Of a DNA stretch of 64,000 nt, positions 46,193-54,522 are shown one piece after another. The position numbers and the translations under genes are program-made. A model generated the notes under the pieces. It saw only the letters and a program-made list of their open reading frames with translations. It was not told where the DNA came from and ran no database searches. Source of the DNA: JANSWP01 sp041941305 (GTDB lineage: Bacteria > Bacteroidota > Bacteroidia > Chitinophagales > Saprospiraceae). Each line of letters begins with the position of its first letter. Position 1 is the stretch's first letter. The stretch covers positions 1 through 64,000 of the forward strand of contig JBGTQJ010000052.1 of NCBI GenBank assembly GCA_041941305.1. Reading direction: 5' to 3'.

Positions 46193-47527
46193 TTAATTTA
46201 TAAACATCATCCGCTCTCCTTTTTTCTCTTCAAAAAACTGCCCCTGATGCCATGCCAAATGCCCACTCACAATGGTGCTTTCTATATTCCCCTTAAAAGT
46301 ATGCCCCTCGAAAGGTGACCAATTACACTTATAATATATATTGTCTTTTGAAACCTGCCATTCTTTTTCCAAATCCAGAATAAGCACATCTGCCCAGTAG
46401 CCTTCATCCAAATAGCCCCTTTCTGCCACTCGAAAACATTCAGCAGGTGCATGGCACATTTTCTCCACAATTCTTTCCAAACTGATTTTTCCACGTTGAT
46501 AAAATTCAAGCATCACATTCAAGGTATGTTGAATAAGGGGAACACCTGAGGGAGCGTTGAAATAGGTGCCCTGTTTTTCTTGCCAGGTATGGGGTGCGTG
46601 ATCCGTAGCAATGATGTCCAGTCGATTGTCCAATAATGCCGGAAATAAAGATTCCTGATGTGTACTATCCTTTACTGCAGGATTGCATTTGATTTGAGTA
46701 CCTTTTGTGTCATAATCTGCCGCATTAAAATAGAGGTGATGTACGCATACTTCCGAAGTAATTCTTTTTTCAGACAGAGGAATATCATTTCGGAAAAGGT
46801 CCAATTCATCTTTTGTAGAAATATGCAGGATATGCAATCTGGTGCCATATCTTTTTGCCAAATCCACTGCCAGTGAGGAGGATTTTAAGCAGCCTTCTGC
46901 ATTTCTAATTTCAGGGTGACACTTGATGGGCACTTCTTCTCCATATTTCTGACGGTAGATTTCTGCATTCGCGCGTATGGTTGATTCATCTTCACAGTGG
47001 GTCGCAATCAACATGGGACATTTTGAAAATAAACCCTCCAGTGTCTTTCTATCATCCACCAGCATATTGCCAGTACTGGATCCCATGAAAGCCTTGATTC
47101 CACAAACATCTTTAGGGTTGGTTTTCAATACTTCTTCCAAATTATCATTGGAAGCTCCCATAAAGAAGGAATAGTTGGCGAGCGATTTTTGAGCAGCGAT
47201 GTCGTATTTGTCCTGCAACAATTCCTGGGTCAATGCCGGTGGTTTGGTATTGGGCATTTCCATAAAAGAAGTTACTCCACCAGCTACAGCTGCTCTTGGT
47301 TCAGTATATAAGTCCGCCTTGTGGGTCAAACCAGGCTCCCGAAAATGAACCTGATCATCTATGATGCCAGGTAAGACATATTTACCAGTAGCATCGATTT
47401 CAATATCTGCTTTTCTATCAATGGTAGCACCTTTTTGTTCGATTCTGCCATTTTTGATAAATAGGTCACCAGATTCGATGGTTCCCCGATTGATTATTTG
47501 GGCGTTTTTTATTACGATTGATTTCAT
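46193..47527 (-). CDS. pyrC: Dihydroorotase
   Basis: 444-residue amidohydrolase of the long bacterial dihydroorotase type, which closes carbamoyl-aspartate to dihydroorotate in pyrimidine synthesis. Visible are the N-terminal metal motif region DDQVHFREPG, GGVTSFMEMPNT, GIKAFMGSS with the candidate carboxy-lysine, IATHCED, LHILHIST and the catalytic ATDHAPH. In the first motif the usual HxH reads QxH: Gln59 replaces the first histidine, while His61 and Arg63 remain. The C-terminal DNIYYKCNWSPFEGHTF is a typical family end. Overall motif retention supports an active enzyme. Single gene; the other pyr genes are elsewhere. A heptamer-built hairpin lies 29 bp upstream. Confidence 0.9.
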   Translation of the reverse strand: MKSIVIKNAQIINRGTIESGDLFIKNGRIEQKGATIDRKADIEIDATGKYVLPGIIDDQVHFREPGLTHKADLYTEPRAAVAGGVTSFMEMPNTKPPALTQELLQDKYDIAAQKSLANYSFFMGASNDNLEEVLKTNPKDVCGIKAFMGSSTGNMLVDDRKTLEGLFSKCPMLIATHCEDESTIRANAEIYRQKYGEEVPIKCHPEIRNAEGCLKSSSLAVDLAKRYGTRLHILHISTKDELDLFRNDIPLSEKRITSEVCVHHLYFNAADYDTKGTQIKCNPAVKDSTHQESLFPALLDNRLDIIATDHAPHTWQEKQGTYFNAPSGVPLIQHTLNVMLEFYQRGKISLERIVEKMCHAPAECFRVAERGYLDEGYWADVLILDLEKEWQVSKDNIYYKCNWSPFEGHTFKGNIESTIVSGHLAWHQGQFFEEKKGERMMFIN

Positions 47528-47556
47528 TTGAAATACGGTTGACGACCAAGGGTAGA

Positions 47557-47599
47557 CGGTAGACGGTAGATGATTTATAAATCCATCTACCGTCTACCG
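47557..47599. repeat. Heptamer-built inverted repeat upstream of pyrC
   Basis: CGGTAGACGGTAGATG (47557-47572) is complementary to 47584-47599. GGTAGAC is tandemly repeated in the left arm and just before it (47551-47570). It lies 29 bp upstream of the pyrC start, so it would be in the pyrC leader or promoter. Confidence 0.8.
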
Positions 47600-47800
47600 A
47601 AAAAATAAAGTGCGTGAAGATAAAAAAACGAAACGCTGCTTTCCCAAATTTTGAAAATTTCATACACCTTAAAATCTCTTTTTACTATCAAAATCCTTCC
47701 GCTTAGTAGAAATATGCCTCTTAATCCATATTCCAGATTTATTCCTACGTAAAAACCCTTAGTTCGACTTTTCATTTTTTCACTTCGAGTCTTCCATTAT

Positions 47801-47829
47801 GGAAAAAACCCTTTCAAAATGAAAGGGTT
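47801..47829 (-). terminator. Intrinsic terminator-like hairpin without an obvious gene
   Basis: Stem AACCCTTTC/GAAAGGGTT (47807-47815, 47821-47829) with loop AAAAT. On the minus strand it is followed by a T6 tract, a good intrinsic terminator. No minus-strand gene ends just before it; the nearest upstream region is the leader of the sigma-factor gene. It may end an unannotated small RNA. Confidence 0.5.
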
Positions 47830-47979
47830 GGAAAAGGCTTATTTTTTTTTGAAAATTTATTTTTGAGTTTAAAAAAATGATAATCAATGGTTTATACATA
47901 AAATAAAAAATATGTCACTTGGCGGCCTCAAATTTGGCATAGGGTAGATAATTCTTTGACAGTTTAACCAGGTAAAAAA

Positions 47980-48069
47980 ATGGAAATAGCAGTTTTCACC
48001 TCCAATTTATTTCTCACGTTTTTGCTCTTCATGATTTTGTTGAGCTTGAGCGAAATTCAAGATTCATAA
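47980..48069 (+). CDS. Possible small hydrophobic peptide upstream of the sigma factor
   Basis: A 29-codon frame beginning ATG GAA ATA encodes a mostly hydrophobic peptide (FLTFLLFMILLSLS) ending in a charged tail, the shape of a single-helix membrane peptide. An AGG lies 7-9 nt before the ATG. It ends 80 bp before the ECF sigma gene on the same strand. Size prevents a firm call. The rest of 47528-48149 holds the pyrC-side hairpin and the orphan terminator. Confidence 0.3.
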   Translation: MEIAVFTSNLFLTFLLFMILLSLSEIQDS

Positions 48070-48149
48070 CCTGGAAGTAATTAACCAAACCAAATCTACC
48101 TCATCGAACCAGCTAAAACCAATTTGCTAACTTAAAACCTTAGGCCTCC

Positions 48150-48677
48150 ATGACTAACTTAGAATTCAATTGCCAATTTGATGCGCTACAGAAAAAGTTG
48201 TTGCCCTTTGCTTACAGACTAACCAATAACTTTGAGGATGCTAAAGACCTCGTTCAGGAAACTGCCATTAGAGCTTTCAACAACAGAGAGAAATTTGAAA
48301 ATGGCACCAACTTCCGAGCATGGGTCACTACAATCATGCGTAACACCTTTATTAATTTTTACCGCAAAAAGAAAAACCGTGCAACTTCTTCAGAACCAAC
48401 TGACAGCTACGTTTTTGTCAATGAAAATCATGCTGTTGACAATTCTGCTGGTTCAAATATCATGATGAGAGAATTGCAAAGAATTATCAGTGAACTGGAT
48501 AATACATACCGCAAGCCATTCATGATGTTTTACGAAGGTTACAAATATGAAGAAATTGCAGAAGATATGAGTTTGCCAATCGGCACTGTCAAAAGCCGTA
48601 TTTTCTTCGCTCGTCGCCAGCTGAGGGACTCTATCAACTACCAATACGCTTATGACACATCCAGAGCAAGAGCTTAA
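48150..48677 (+). CDS. ECF-type RNA polymerase sigma factor
   Basis: 175 residues with region 2 (LLPFAYRLTNNFEDAKDLVQETAIRAFNNREKFENGTNFRAWVTTIMRNTFINFYRKKKN) and region 4 (ELDNTYRKPFMMFYEGYKYEEIAEDMSLPIGTVKSRIFFARRQLRD). Full ECF length. No anti-sigma gene follows: the next gene is on the opposite strand, so regulation may be transcriptional. The type without a cognate anti-sigma, related to the small RpoE-like factors of Bacteroidota, is common in this phylum. Targets unknown. The leader is long (over 150 bp) and contains a possible small peptide. Confidence 0.93.
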   Translation: MTNLEFNCQFDALQKKLLPFAYRLTNNFEDAKDLVQETAIRAFNNREKFENGTNFRAWVTTIMRNTFINFYRKKKNRATSSEPTDSYVFVNENHAVDNSAGSNIMMRELQRIISELDNTYRKPFMMFYEGYKYEEIAEDMSLPIGTVKSRIFFARRQLRDSINYQYAYDTSRARA

Positions 48678-48694
48678 CTCGGTTCGAAGTATGC

Positions 48695-48754
48695 AGTTTT
48701 CAGTGTGCAGTTGGCAGGAAATAACCCCTCATTGCCTACTGCATGCTGAAAACT
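48695..48754. terminator. Imperfect hairpin of CAG-type heptamers between convergent genes
   Basis: 48695-48716 (AGTTTTCAGTGTGCAGTTGGCA) can pair with 48733-48754 with three mismatches. The left arm repeats CAGTNNN three times. It lies just after the sigma-factor gene and before the convergent DUF3667 gene. The remaining 200 bp shows nothing further. Confidence 0.55.
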
Positions 48755-48964
48755 TTCTACTGAAAGTGAACATTTTTGAAACTCCTCACATAACTATGAT
48801 TGACTACTATATTGAACCAAAACCCAAAGTGAAAACATATTAGGTGCACTAAACCTTTGGCCATTTTAGGATGGCTACAAGAAAATTAGGGATGCTTTAC
48901 AAATTTTTTATCCAAATGTTTTTGTTCGACTTTGTTCGGGCGAAAACATTTTTTTTGTGGTAGA

Positions 48965-49759
48965 TTACAAGCCTCCTTGTATCAGGAAATAAATGATTGC
49001 TACGATACCACCTATTATTCCCATTGTCAATACCAGCATTAAATTTCCAAGTATGACCGCTAAAGTAGAGCGCCAAAAAGCACCAAAAGCCGAAACTTCA
49101 AATAGTTTTCGACTTGCATAAGTGTAAAAGAGAATTGTTAAAAGGTAGCCTGTCCACATTTGCCAGGGCAATAAGGATGGGAATGCCACAAATATGAAAA
49201 GGATAGGAACACCGATAAGCGTTGTTTGTCCAAGCAAATAAGTGTTGGCTACTAAATGCTCCGCATAATTGTATTCTTTTTTTCGGAAAAGCCACTTGGT
49301 CATTAAACTCATAAAGGGGATCAATAACAAAACAATAAAATTGAGCCAATTCTTAACCTCTTCCTGAAAAGTTTGCTGTATTTCCTGTTGCCGGGAGTTC
49401 CTATCTTCAACGCCTAATAACTCATTCATCCCTTCTTGTATATCAGCTTGTTGTGCATCAAAAACCCCTGAACTGATATTCAATACTACAGAAATAGTTG
49501 CCCAAATAAGTACATACCTAAATGGATTGTAATAACGCACTGTTTTCCCACTAATCACATCCTCGACCACTTGCCAGGGAGCTTTGAACAGCATCACGGT
49601 TGTATGCCAAAATCCGGTTTCGATATTGGTCAATTGAGCCAGAAAATTGCTCCAGATGTTTCTGACAGTTAAGCGTTCAGTGATCAATTTTTGCCCACAT
49701 TGTGCACAAAAGCGCCCATTTAAGTTTGCTCCACAATTTTTGCAATTGGTATGTTCCAT
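48965..49759 (-). CDS. DUF3667 membrane protein with N-terminal zinc ribbon
   Basis: 264 residues. Cys6-x2-Cys9 and Cys18-x2-Cys21 form a zinc ribbon (CKNCGANLNGRFCAQCG). It is followed by LTVRNIWSNFLAQLTNIETGFWHTTVMLFKAPWQVVEDVISGKTVRYYNPFRYVLIWATI, the DUF3667 hallmark, and four to five membrane helices to the C-terminus. Found widely in Bacteroidota; function unknown. The ribbon should lie in the cytoplasm. Convergent with the sigma factor. Confidence 0.88.
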   Translation of the reverse strand: MEHTNCKNCGANLNGRFCAQCGQKLITERLTVRNIWSNFLAQLTNIETGFWHTTVMLFKAPWQVVEDVISGKTVRYYNPFRYVLIWATISVVLNISSGVFDAQQADIQEGMNELLGVEDRNSRQQEIQQTFQEEVKNWLNFIVLLLIPFMSLMTKWLFRKKEYNYAEHLVANTYLLGQTTLIGVPILFIFVAFPSLLPWQMWTGYLLTILFYTYASRKLFEVSAFGAFWRSTLAVILGNLMLVLTMGIIGGIVAIIYFLIQGGL

Positions 49760-49990
49760 TTTTTGAAAAAAAGATTTTAAAGATATTGCTACTTCTTTGG
49801 TAAATTTAGGTTTTTAGCTCAAAGTCACTATCAATAAGGAAGTAATTTGTTGAAAATAAGCACCAAACCATAATTACTTATAGATAATTTTAGCTTGGTG
49901 CTTAATCGATTTATTAACTGTCTAATTTTGCGGAAAAGAAAGTGGATTTGAGAAGGACTATTATTACTACACAAGTATAGAAGCTTCCAT

Positions 49991-50151
49991 ATTTCGTCCC
50001 TAAAGGGACTTGGGTCTTTGTTGGTATTAGGTCATTACCGATATTTCATGCCTAAAGGCACTTTATTCACGTCTTTTGGAGTCCCTTTAGGGACGAAATG
50101 TGGGTAAAATCAACGAACTAAGGAATTTGAAAGTCCTGTAGAGACGAAATA
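49991..50151. repeat. ATTTCGTCCC-type intergenic repeat cluster
   Basis: ATTTCGTCCCTAAAGGGACT (49991-50010) recurs in inverted form at 50080-50099 with one change. A degenerate direct copy lies at 50043-50063 (ATTTCATGCCTAAAGGCAC) and a degenerate inverted copy at 50130-50149. Each unit contains an internal small palindrome (GTCCCTAAAGGGAC). Repeats of this look are common in Bacteroidota and resemble REP elements. They fill most of the 483-bp divergent gap 49760-50242, which otherwise shows no gene. Confidence 0.8.
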
Positions 50152-50242
50152 TGTAGCCAAAATTTGTGGGCTATCAATAGTTTGGTAAGAACCCCCTTAT
50201 TCTTGAATCACTTTTGTCTCTTGGAATATAAATATTGCTTTA

Positions 50243-50770
50243 TTGAGTCCTATAAAAAAAATAATCATCACTGGACCAGAATCATCTGGAAAAACGACTT
50301 TAGCTAAACAGTTGGCTGCACATTATGAAACAGTTTGGGTGCCTGAATACGCACGTAGTTATTTGGATAGCTTAAATAGAGACTATGTGTTTGAAGACCT
50401 TTCAGAAATAGCCAAAGGGCAAATAAAGTTAGAAGAGAGTCTAGAACCAAAGGCGAATACTTTCCTTTTTTGCGACACCTCAATGCTCGTGATGAAAATC
50501 TGGTCAGAATTCAAATATGGGAAATGTAACCCTGAAATATTAAGACAATTAGAATTGCGCAAAAAAGAGGTCTTTCTCCTATGTGGGACGGAAATTCCCT
50601 GGGAATTTGATGAACTAAGGGAAAGTCAAAACGAGCGAGAAACTTTGTACAAAATCTATAAAAAAGAACTACTAAATATGGGCGCTTCTTTTTTGGAAAT
50701 TCAGGGCAGTCCAGAAGAAAGATTGTACCAAGTTGTTGAGTATTTAAAAGATCACTCCTTAGCTAATTGA
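50243..50770 (+). CDS. NadR-like P-loop kinase/ATPase
   Basis: 175 residues with the Walker A GPESSGKTT at residues 11-19, VWVPEYARSYL and FLFCDTSMLVMKIWSEFKYG, the pattern of the ribosylnicotinamide-kinase domain of NadR (AAA_28). The start is TTG at 50243: the frame is open only from 50207 and contains no ATG before the P-loop. In Bacteroidota such kinases often neighbour PnuC-type vitamin transporters; here the neighbour is a thiamin-type riboswitch and receptor, 52 bp downstream but with its own promoter. Phosphorylation of nicotinamide riboside is the default reading; thiamin or another vitamin as substrate is possible. Confidence 0.82.
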   Translation: MSPIKKIIITGPESSGKTTLAKQLAAHYETVWVPEYARSYLDSLNRDYVFEDLSEIAKGQIKLEESLEPKANTFLFCDTSMLVMKIWSEFKYGKCNPEILRQLELRKKEVFLLCGTEIPWEFDELRESQNERETLYKIYKKELLNMGASFLEIQGSPEERLYQVVEYLKDHSLAN

Positions 50771-50822
50771 TGGATGATTTAATTGATTAATGAAAAAAGA
50801 ATAGATATCCTTAAATAACCTT

Positions 50823-50853
50823 TTGTTCATTTATACCAGCTTTCCTATCTTTG
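50823..50853 (+). promoter_or_regulatory. Bacteroidota-type promoter for the TPP-riboswitch unit
   Basis: TTG (50823-50825), a 20-bp gap, then TATCTTTG (50846-50853), a full match to TANNTTTG. Transcription would begin about 5-7 bp later, at the first strand of riboswitch stem P1. Confidence 0.75.
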
Positions 50854-50859
50854 CCCCAT

Positions 50860-50940
50860 CTCATTTGGGGTGGTTTTAATAATAAAGCCTGAGATTATAC
50901 CCATCGAACCTGCCCGGGTAATGCCGGGAAGGAAAATGAG
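50860..50940 (+). ncRNA. TPP riboswitch (THI element)
   Basis: P1 is CTCATTT (50860-50866) with AAATGAG (50934-50940). Inside are GGGGTG (50867), CTGAGAT (50889-50895), TACCC (50898-50902), GAACCTG (50906-50912) and the P4/P5 arm CCCGGGTAATGCCGGGAAGG, the conserved thiamin pyrophosphate aptamer. It controls the TonB receptor 236 bp downstream. The expression platform is unclear; a run CCAACCCC at 50995 could pair with GAGGTTGG at 50938, next to P1, with one mismatch. The remainder of 50941-51176 shows no gene. Confidence 0.95.
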
Positions 50941-51176
50941 GTTGGACTTTTTGTTTCAAAATTTCCTTTCCTCACCATAAGTATGTATGCGCTCCCAACC
51001 CCACGGGTAGCGGGATTTTCAAAATGATTTTTAGGTTCGCACTGACTATTCTGAGATGGATGTTTCACGATTGAAGTCTGGAGCGAGTTTGGAATTGATA
51101 ACACTTTGCTTTTTAGGGTGAAGTTTAAATGGACCAAATTCTCATGCGAATCTCAAAAACTACTTTTCTATTTATC

Positions 51177-53798
51177 ATGAAAACACCATTGTTTTTTCTG
51201 ATAGGATTTATGCTGTCAGCGCAACTCTTCGCCCAATCCGAAATCACCGGGCAAGTCACAGACGAAAATGGGGAACCACTCGCAGGTGCAAGTGTAATTT
51301 TAATCGAAAACAACAAAGGTACTGCTACCAATGAAAATGGAGTATACCTTTTTGAGGGATTGAATTCTGGCGAATATCACCTTAGGGTATCCTTTGTAGG
51401 CTATGAAAGTGAAACCCGGAAAACAAAAATTCCGGAGGGGTTTGAACGAGGTATATTACATATCCAGATGTTGTCCAAAATTGTAGGGCTGAATGATGTA
51501 GTGGTGAGTGCCACAAGAGCTGGCAGTAAAGCTCCTTTTTCGTATTCCAATATTCAGAAAGAGGAACTGGAACGAAACAATTTGGGGCAGGATGTACCCT
51601 TTTTGTTGCGTTGGACACCTTCTGCTGTAGTTAACTCTGATGCTGGAGCCGGGATAGGTTATACAGGTATACGAATTCGCGGAACCGATCCTACACGTAT
51701 TAATGTAACGATCAATGGGATTCCCTTGAATGATGCAGAATCTCAAGGTGTTTTTTGGGTAGACTTGCCCGATTTTGTGAGTTCCACAGAAAATATTCAA
51801 ATCCAGCGTGGGGTAGGCACTTCCACCAACGGGGCAGGTGCCTTCGGAGCCACCATCAATTTGAATACCACTACCGTCCATGAACAAGCTTATGCAGCAT
51901 TTGGAGGCACTTTGGGATCCTTCAATACCTGGAAAAGCAACGTGCAATTTGGTTCTGGGCTATTGAATCAAAAATTTACACTGGATGGTCGACTATCTAA
52001 AATTCATTCAGATGGCTACATCGATAGAGCGGAAGTTGATTTGGAATCCTTCTTTTTTTCAGCAGCTTATTTGGGTAAAAAAAGCGCTGTTAGATTCAAT
52101 CTGTTTTCTGGCCATGAAGTTACTTACCAAGCATGGAATGGTGTTCCTGTACAATACGCCAATGATGATGAATTGCGAAAATTCAATGTTTCCGGAATAG
52201 AAAAAACCAATGGTGCCCCTCATGACAATGAAGTAGATGATTATACCCAGACACATGCTCAACTGGTCTTTAATCATCAATTCAATCGCAACTGGAATTT
52301 GAATTTGGCTGCACACTACACACATGGAGAGGGTTTTTTTGAGCAATACAAAGCTCTGGAAGACTTTAGCGATTATGGATTGAACAATATTCCAATCACA
52401 CAAGGGGATGCGGCATTAAATATTGCTCTTGACTCTCTATATGGTGCCTATACGGATGAAAGGATAAATCTTGAAGTTGATTCTGTTTTCATTTTTACAG
52501 AAGCTCCTCCTTGGGAAGATACGATTTATCAAATTACTGCCAGTTACAATAAAACGGATCTTATTCGTCGAAGATGGCTCGACAATGACTTCTATGGAGC
52601 TACCTGGGCATTGAATTATATCCGAAATGACAATCGAATGCAGGTGACTTTTGGTGGAGGATGGCACCAGTACACGGGCGATCATTTTGGTGAAATCATA
52701 TGGGCGGATCTCCTTCCAGCCGGAACAGAGCCGAATCATCGCTATTATTTCGGCACTGGCGAAAAGACTGATTTTAATGTATTTGGAAAACTCAGTTACG
52801 ACTTAGGAGCTTCTCTAACTTCCTTTCTGGATTTGCAATATCGGTCGGTAGATTATGAAATTACAGGTACGGACAATGATCGGGTCGACCTTTCAACTTC
52901 TGACAACTTAGGTTTTTTCAATCCCAAATTCGGATTGTTTTACGATTTAAAATCCAATACCAAGCTTTATGCTTCAGTAGCAATTGCAAATCGGGAACCC
53001 AATAGAGGTGACTATAAGGAAAATCGAAAACAAGGCCTGGAAAATCCGAAACCTGAAACCCTGTTGAATACGGAAGTTGGGCTCCGTCACAGTTGGAGAA
53101 AAGCGATGGTCAATGTGAATTTTTACCATATGAATTACAAAGACCAATTGGTACTGACCGGGCAGGTAAATGATGTGGGTGGTGCGCTTAAAACCAATGT
53201 ACCAACGAGCTATCGAATGGGAGTGGAAGTCGCAGGTGGTCTTGATGTGGCGAAAAAACTAAAATTCGAAGGGAATTTAACTTTGAGTCAAAATAAGATC
53301 AAATCCTTTACTGAATATCGGGACAACTGGGATACGGGTATTCAGGATGTTATTGAACATGGTGAAACGGATATCGCATTTTCCCCCAATATTATTGCAT
53401 CAGGAGTTTTTACATTTGATTCCCATAACGATGACAATTACCATATTGAAAATCGATTGAGCATTTCACTTTCAGGAAAATATGTAGGCAAGCAATTTAT
53501 CGATAATACCTCCAATGACAAATCCTCATTGCCAGCCTATTTCTTTAGTGACCTAAGCTTCCTTTATTGTCTCAACACCAAATTTGCGAAAACAATTGAA
53601 TTCAAGTTTTTGATTAGAAATCTCCTCAACAATAAATTTTCCAGCAATGCCTGGACTTATCGCTTCCAGTCTGCCTTTTACAACCCTGTTCCGGATGATC
53701 CATATGCAGTAGCTGAGGGTGACGGGGTGTATAATTTGACGGGTTTGTTTCCCCAGGCAGGGATCAACTTTTTGACTGGGATCAACTTGAAGTTTTAA
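51177..53798 (+). CDS. TPP-riboswitch-controlled TonB-dependent receptor (probable thiamin uptake)
   Basis: About 873 residues from the ATG at 51177, where MKTPLFFLIGFMLSAQLFAQ gives a proper signal peptide; a longer start at 51129 adds 16 polar residues. CarboxypepD_reg domain about residues 22-100 (GQVTDENGEPLAGASVILIENNKGTATNENGVYLF), plug about 105-225 (NDVVVSATRAG, VVNSDAGAGIGYTGIRIRGTDPTRINVTINGIPLNDAESQGVFWVDLPD), then the barrel ending LTGINLKF. The riboswitch makes thiamin or a precursor the likely cargo, as for known TPP-regulated receptors of this phylum. The inner-membrane transporter expected beside it (PnuT-like) is absent here. Repressed when TPP is abundant, by inference from the riboswitch. 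Confidence 0.92.
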   Translation: MKTPLFFLIGFMLSAQLFAQSEITGQVTDENGEPLAGASVILIENNKGTATNENGVYLFEGLNSGEYHLRVSFVGYESETRKTKIPEGFERGILHIQMLSKIVGLNDVVVSATRAGSKAPFSYSNIQKEELERNNLGQDVPFLLRWTPSAVVNSDAGAGIGYTGIRIRGTDPTRINVTINGIPLNDAESQGVFWVDLPDFVSSTENIQIQRGVGTSTNGAGAFGATINLNTTTVHEQAYAAFGGTLGSFNTWKSNVQFGSGLLNQKFTLDGRLSKIHSDGYIDRAEVDLESFFFSAAYLGKKSAVRFNLFSGHEVTYQAWNGVPVQYANDDELRKFNVSGIEKTNGAPHDNEVDDYTQTHAQLVFNHQFNRNWNLNLAAHYTHGEGFFEQYKALEDFSDYGLNNIPITQGDAALNIALDSLYGAYTDERINLEVDSVFIFTEAPPWEDTIYQITASYNKTDLIRRRWLDNDFYGATWALNYIRNDNRMQVTFGGGWHQYTGDHFGEIIWADLLPAGTEPNHRYYFGTGEKTDFNVFGKLSYDLGASLTSFLDLQYRSVDYEITGTDNDRVDLSTSDNLGFFNPKFGLFYDLKSNTKLYASVAIANREPNRGDYKENRKQGLENPKPETLLNTEVGLRHSWRKAMVNVNFYHMNYKDQLVLTGQVNDVGGALKTNVPTSYRMGVEVAGGLDVAKKLKFEGNLTLSQNKIKSFTEYRDNWDTGIQDVIEHGETDIAFSPNIIASGVFTFDSHNDDNYHIENRLSISLSGKYVGKQFIDNTSNDKSSLPAYFFSDLSFLYCLNTKFAKTIEFKFLIRNLLNNKFSSNAWTYRFQSAFYNPVPDDPYAVAEGDGVYNLTGLFPQAGINFLTGINLKF

Positions 53799-53801
53799 TC
53801 T

Positions 53802-53869
53802 CAAGGACAATGAAAATGAAAATATTTTCATTTTCATTTTCATTTTCATTTTCATTTTCATTGTCCTTG
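53802..53869. terminator. 22-bp-arm hairpin with ATTTTC tandem repeat between convergent genes
   Basis: 53802-53823 and 53848-53869 are exact complements. The right side and loop contain about six tandem ATTTTC units (53825-53860). It begins 3 bp after the receptor stop and ends 8 bp before the next stop, so a bidirectional terminator is likely. The hexamer run should be prone to length change. Confidence 0.8.
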
Positions 53870-53877
53870 TCATTAAC

Positions 53878-54333
53878 TCAACTATCCTCCTTATTTGTTT
53901 CCTTTCCTTTGATTCGCCCTTTCCAGGTTCCATGTGCTTTGGTCTTGCCTTCTAATTCACCAATTTTATCTACTTGCAAAAAGTATTCATCCAGTGAAAT
54001 AATGAGATTTGGATCTTCTTTTCGATAACCTATTATGTGGTATTCCCGCTTTAAAGGATTGTATTTACCTTTCACAAACTCTTTAGCAGTCGTGCCAATT
54101 CTGCTATCGTAGTGGTTGATACTCAATTGAGAATTTTCATCCATGTTGGCGACTTTCCAATCAAAAAATCCTTCTACTTTATTATTTTCAGCATGGTGGA
54201 GGTATAAGTCAAATTCAAAACTGTAGGTGGTGCCAAGTTTCGACCATGCCCCCTGGAAATGTTTGTTTTGGGAAAAAAGAAAGGTTGGGAGGGCAAGGAT
54301 AAATAAGGTTTGGATGATGGTTATTTTTTTCAT
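53878..54333 (-). CDS. Small exported protein of unknown function
   Basis: 151 residues. The signal peptide is clear (LFILALPTFLFSQ). The mature part looks like a small beta-rich lipocalin- or FABP-like domain: GAWSKLGTTYSFEFDLYLHH, GFFDWKVANMDENS, AKEFVKGKYNPLKREYHIIGYRKEDPNLIISLDEYFLQVD, HGTWKGRIKGKE. Strand-turn-strand alternation supports this; there is no catalytic motif. The C-terminus is charged and unstructured. Function unknown. Alone between the receptor and the divergent Ycf48-like gene. Confidence 0.7.
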   Translation of the reverse strand: MKKITIIQTLFILALPTFLFSQNKHFQGAWSKLGTTYSFEFDLYLHHAENNKVEGFFDWKVANMDENSQLSINHYDSRIGTTAKEFVKGKYNPLKREYHIIGYRKEDPNLIISLDEYFLQVDKIGELEGKTKAHGTWKGRIKGKETNKEDS

Positions 54334-54522
54334 AATCTAAGAACAAACAAATACCTGTTTTATTGTTTTGGTTGTTTTCTGTACAAGGAAGCAGCCTTTT
54401 TTATTTTTTCCCAACTAATTATTTTGGAATAAAGTCTAATAAACTTCATCTATTTTCCCTGAACAAGATTAATAAAGGAAGAATGTATATTTTCCCTATT
54501 TTTATTTCAAAAACGAGACACC

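Noticed and set aside
47587..47775. 62-codon minus-strand frame upstream of pyrC
   Set aside because: Its end runs through the heptamer hairpin and the residues do not look like a conserved protein.
53825..53860. ATTTTC tandem array as a CRISPR or phase-variation switch
   Set aside because: No spacers, and it lies between two stop codons, so length changes would not shift a reading frame.
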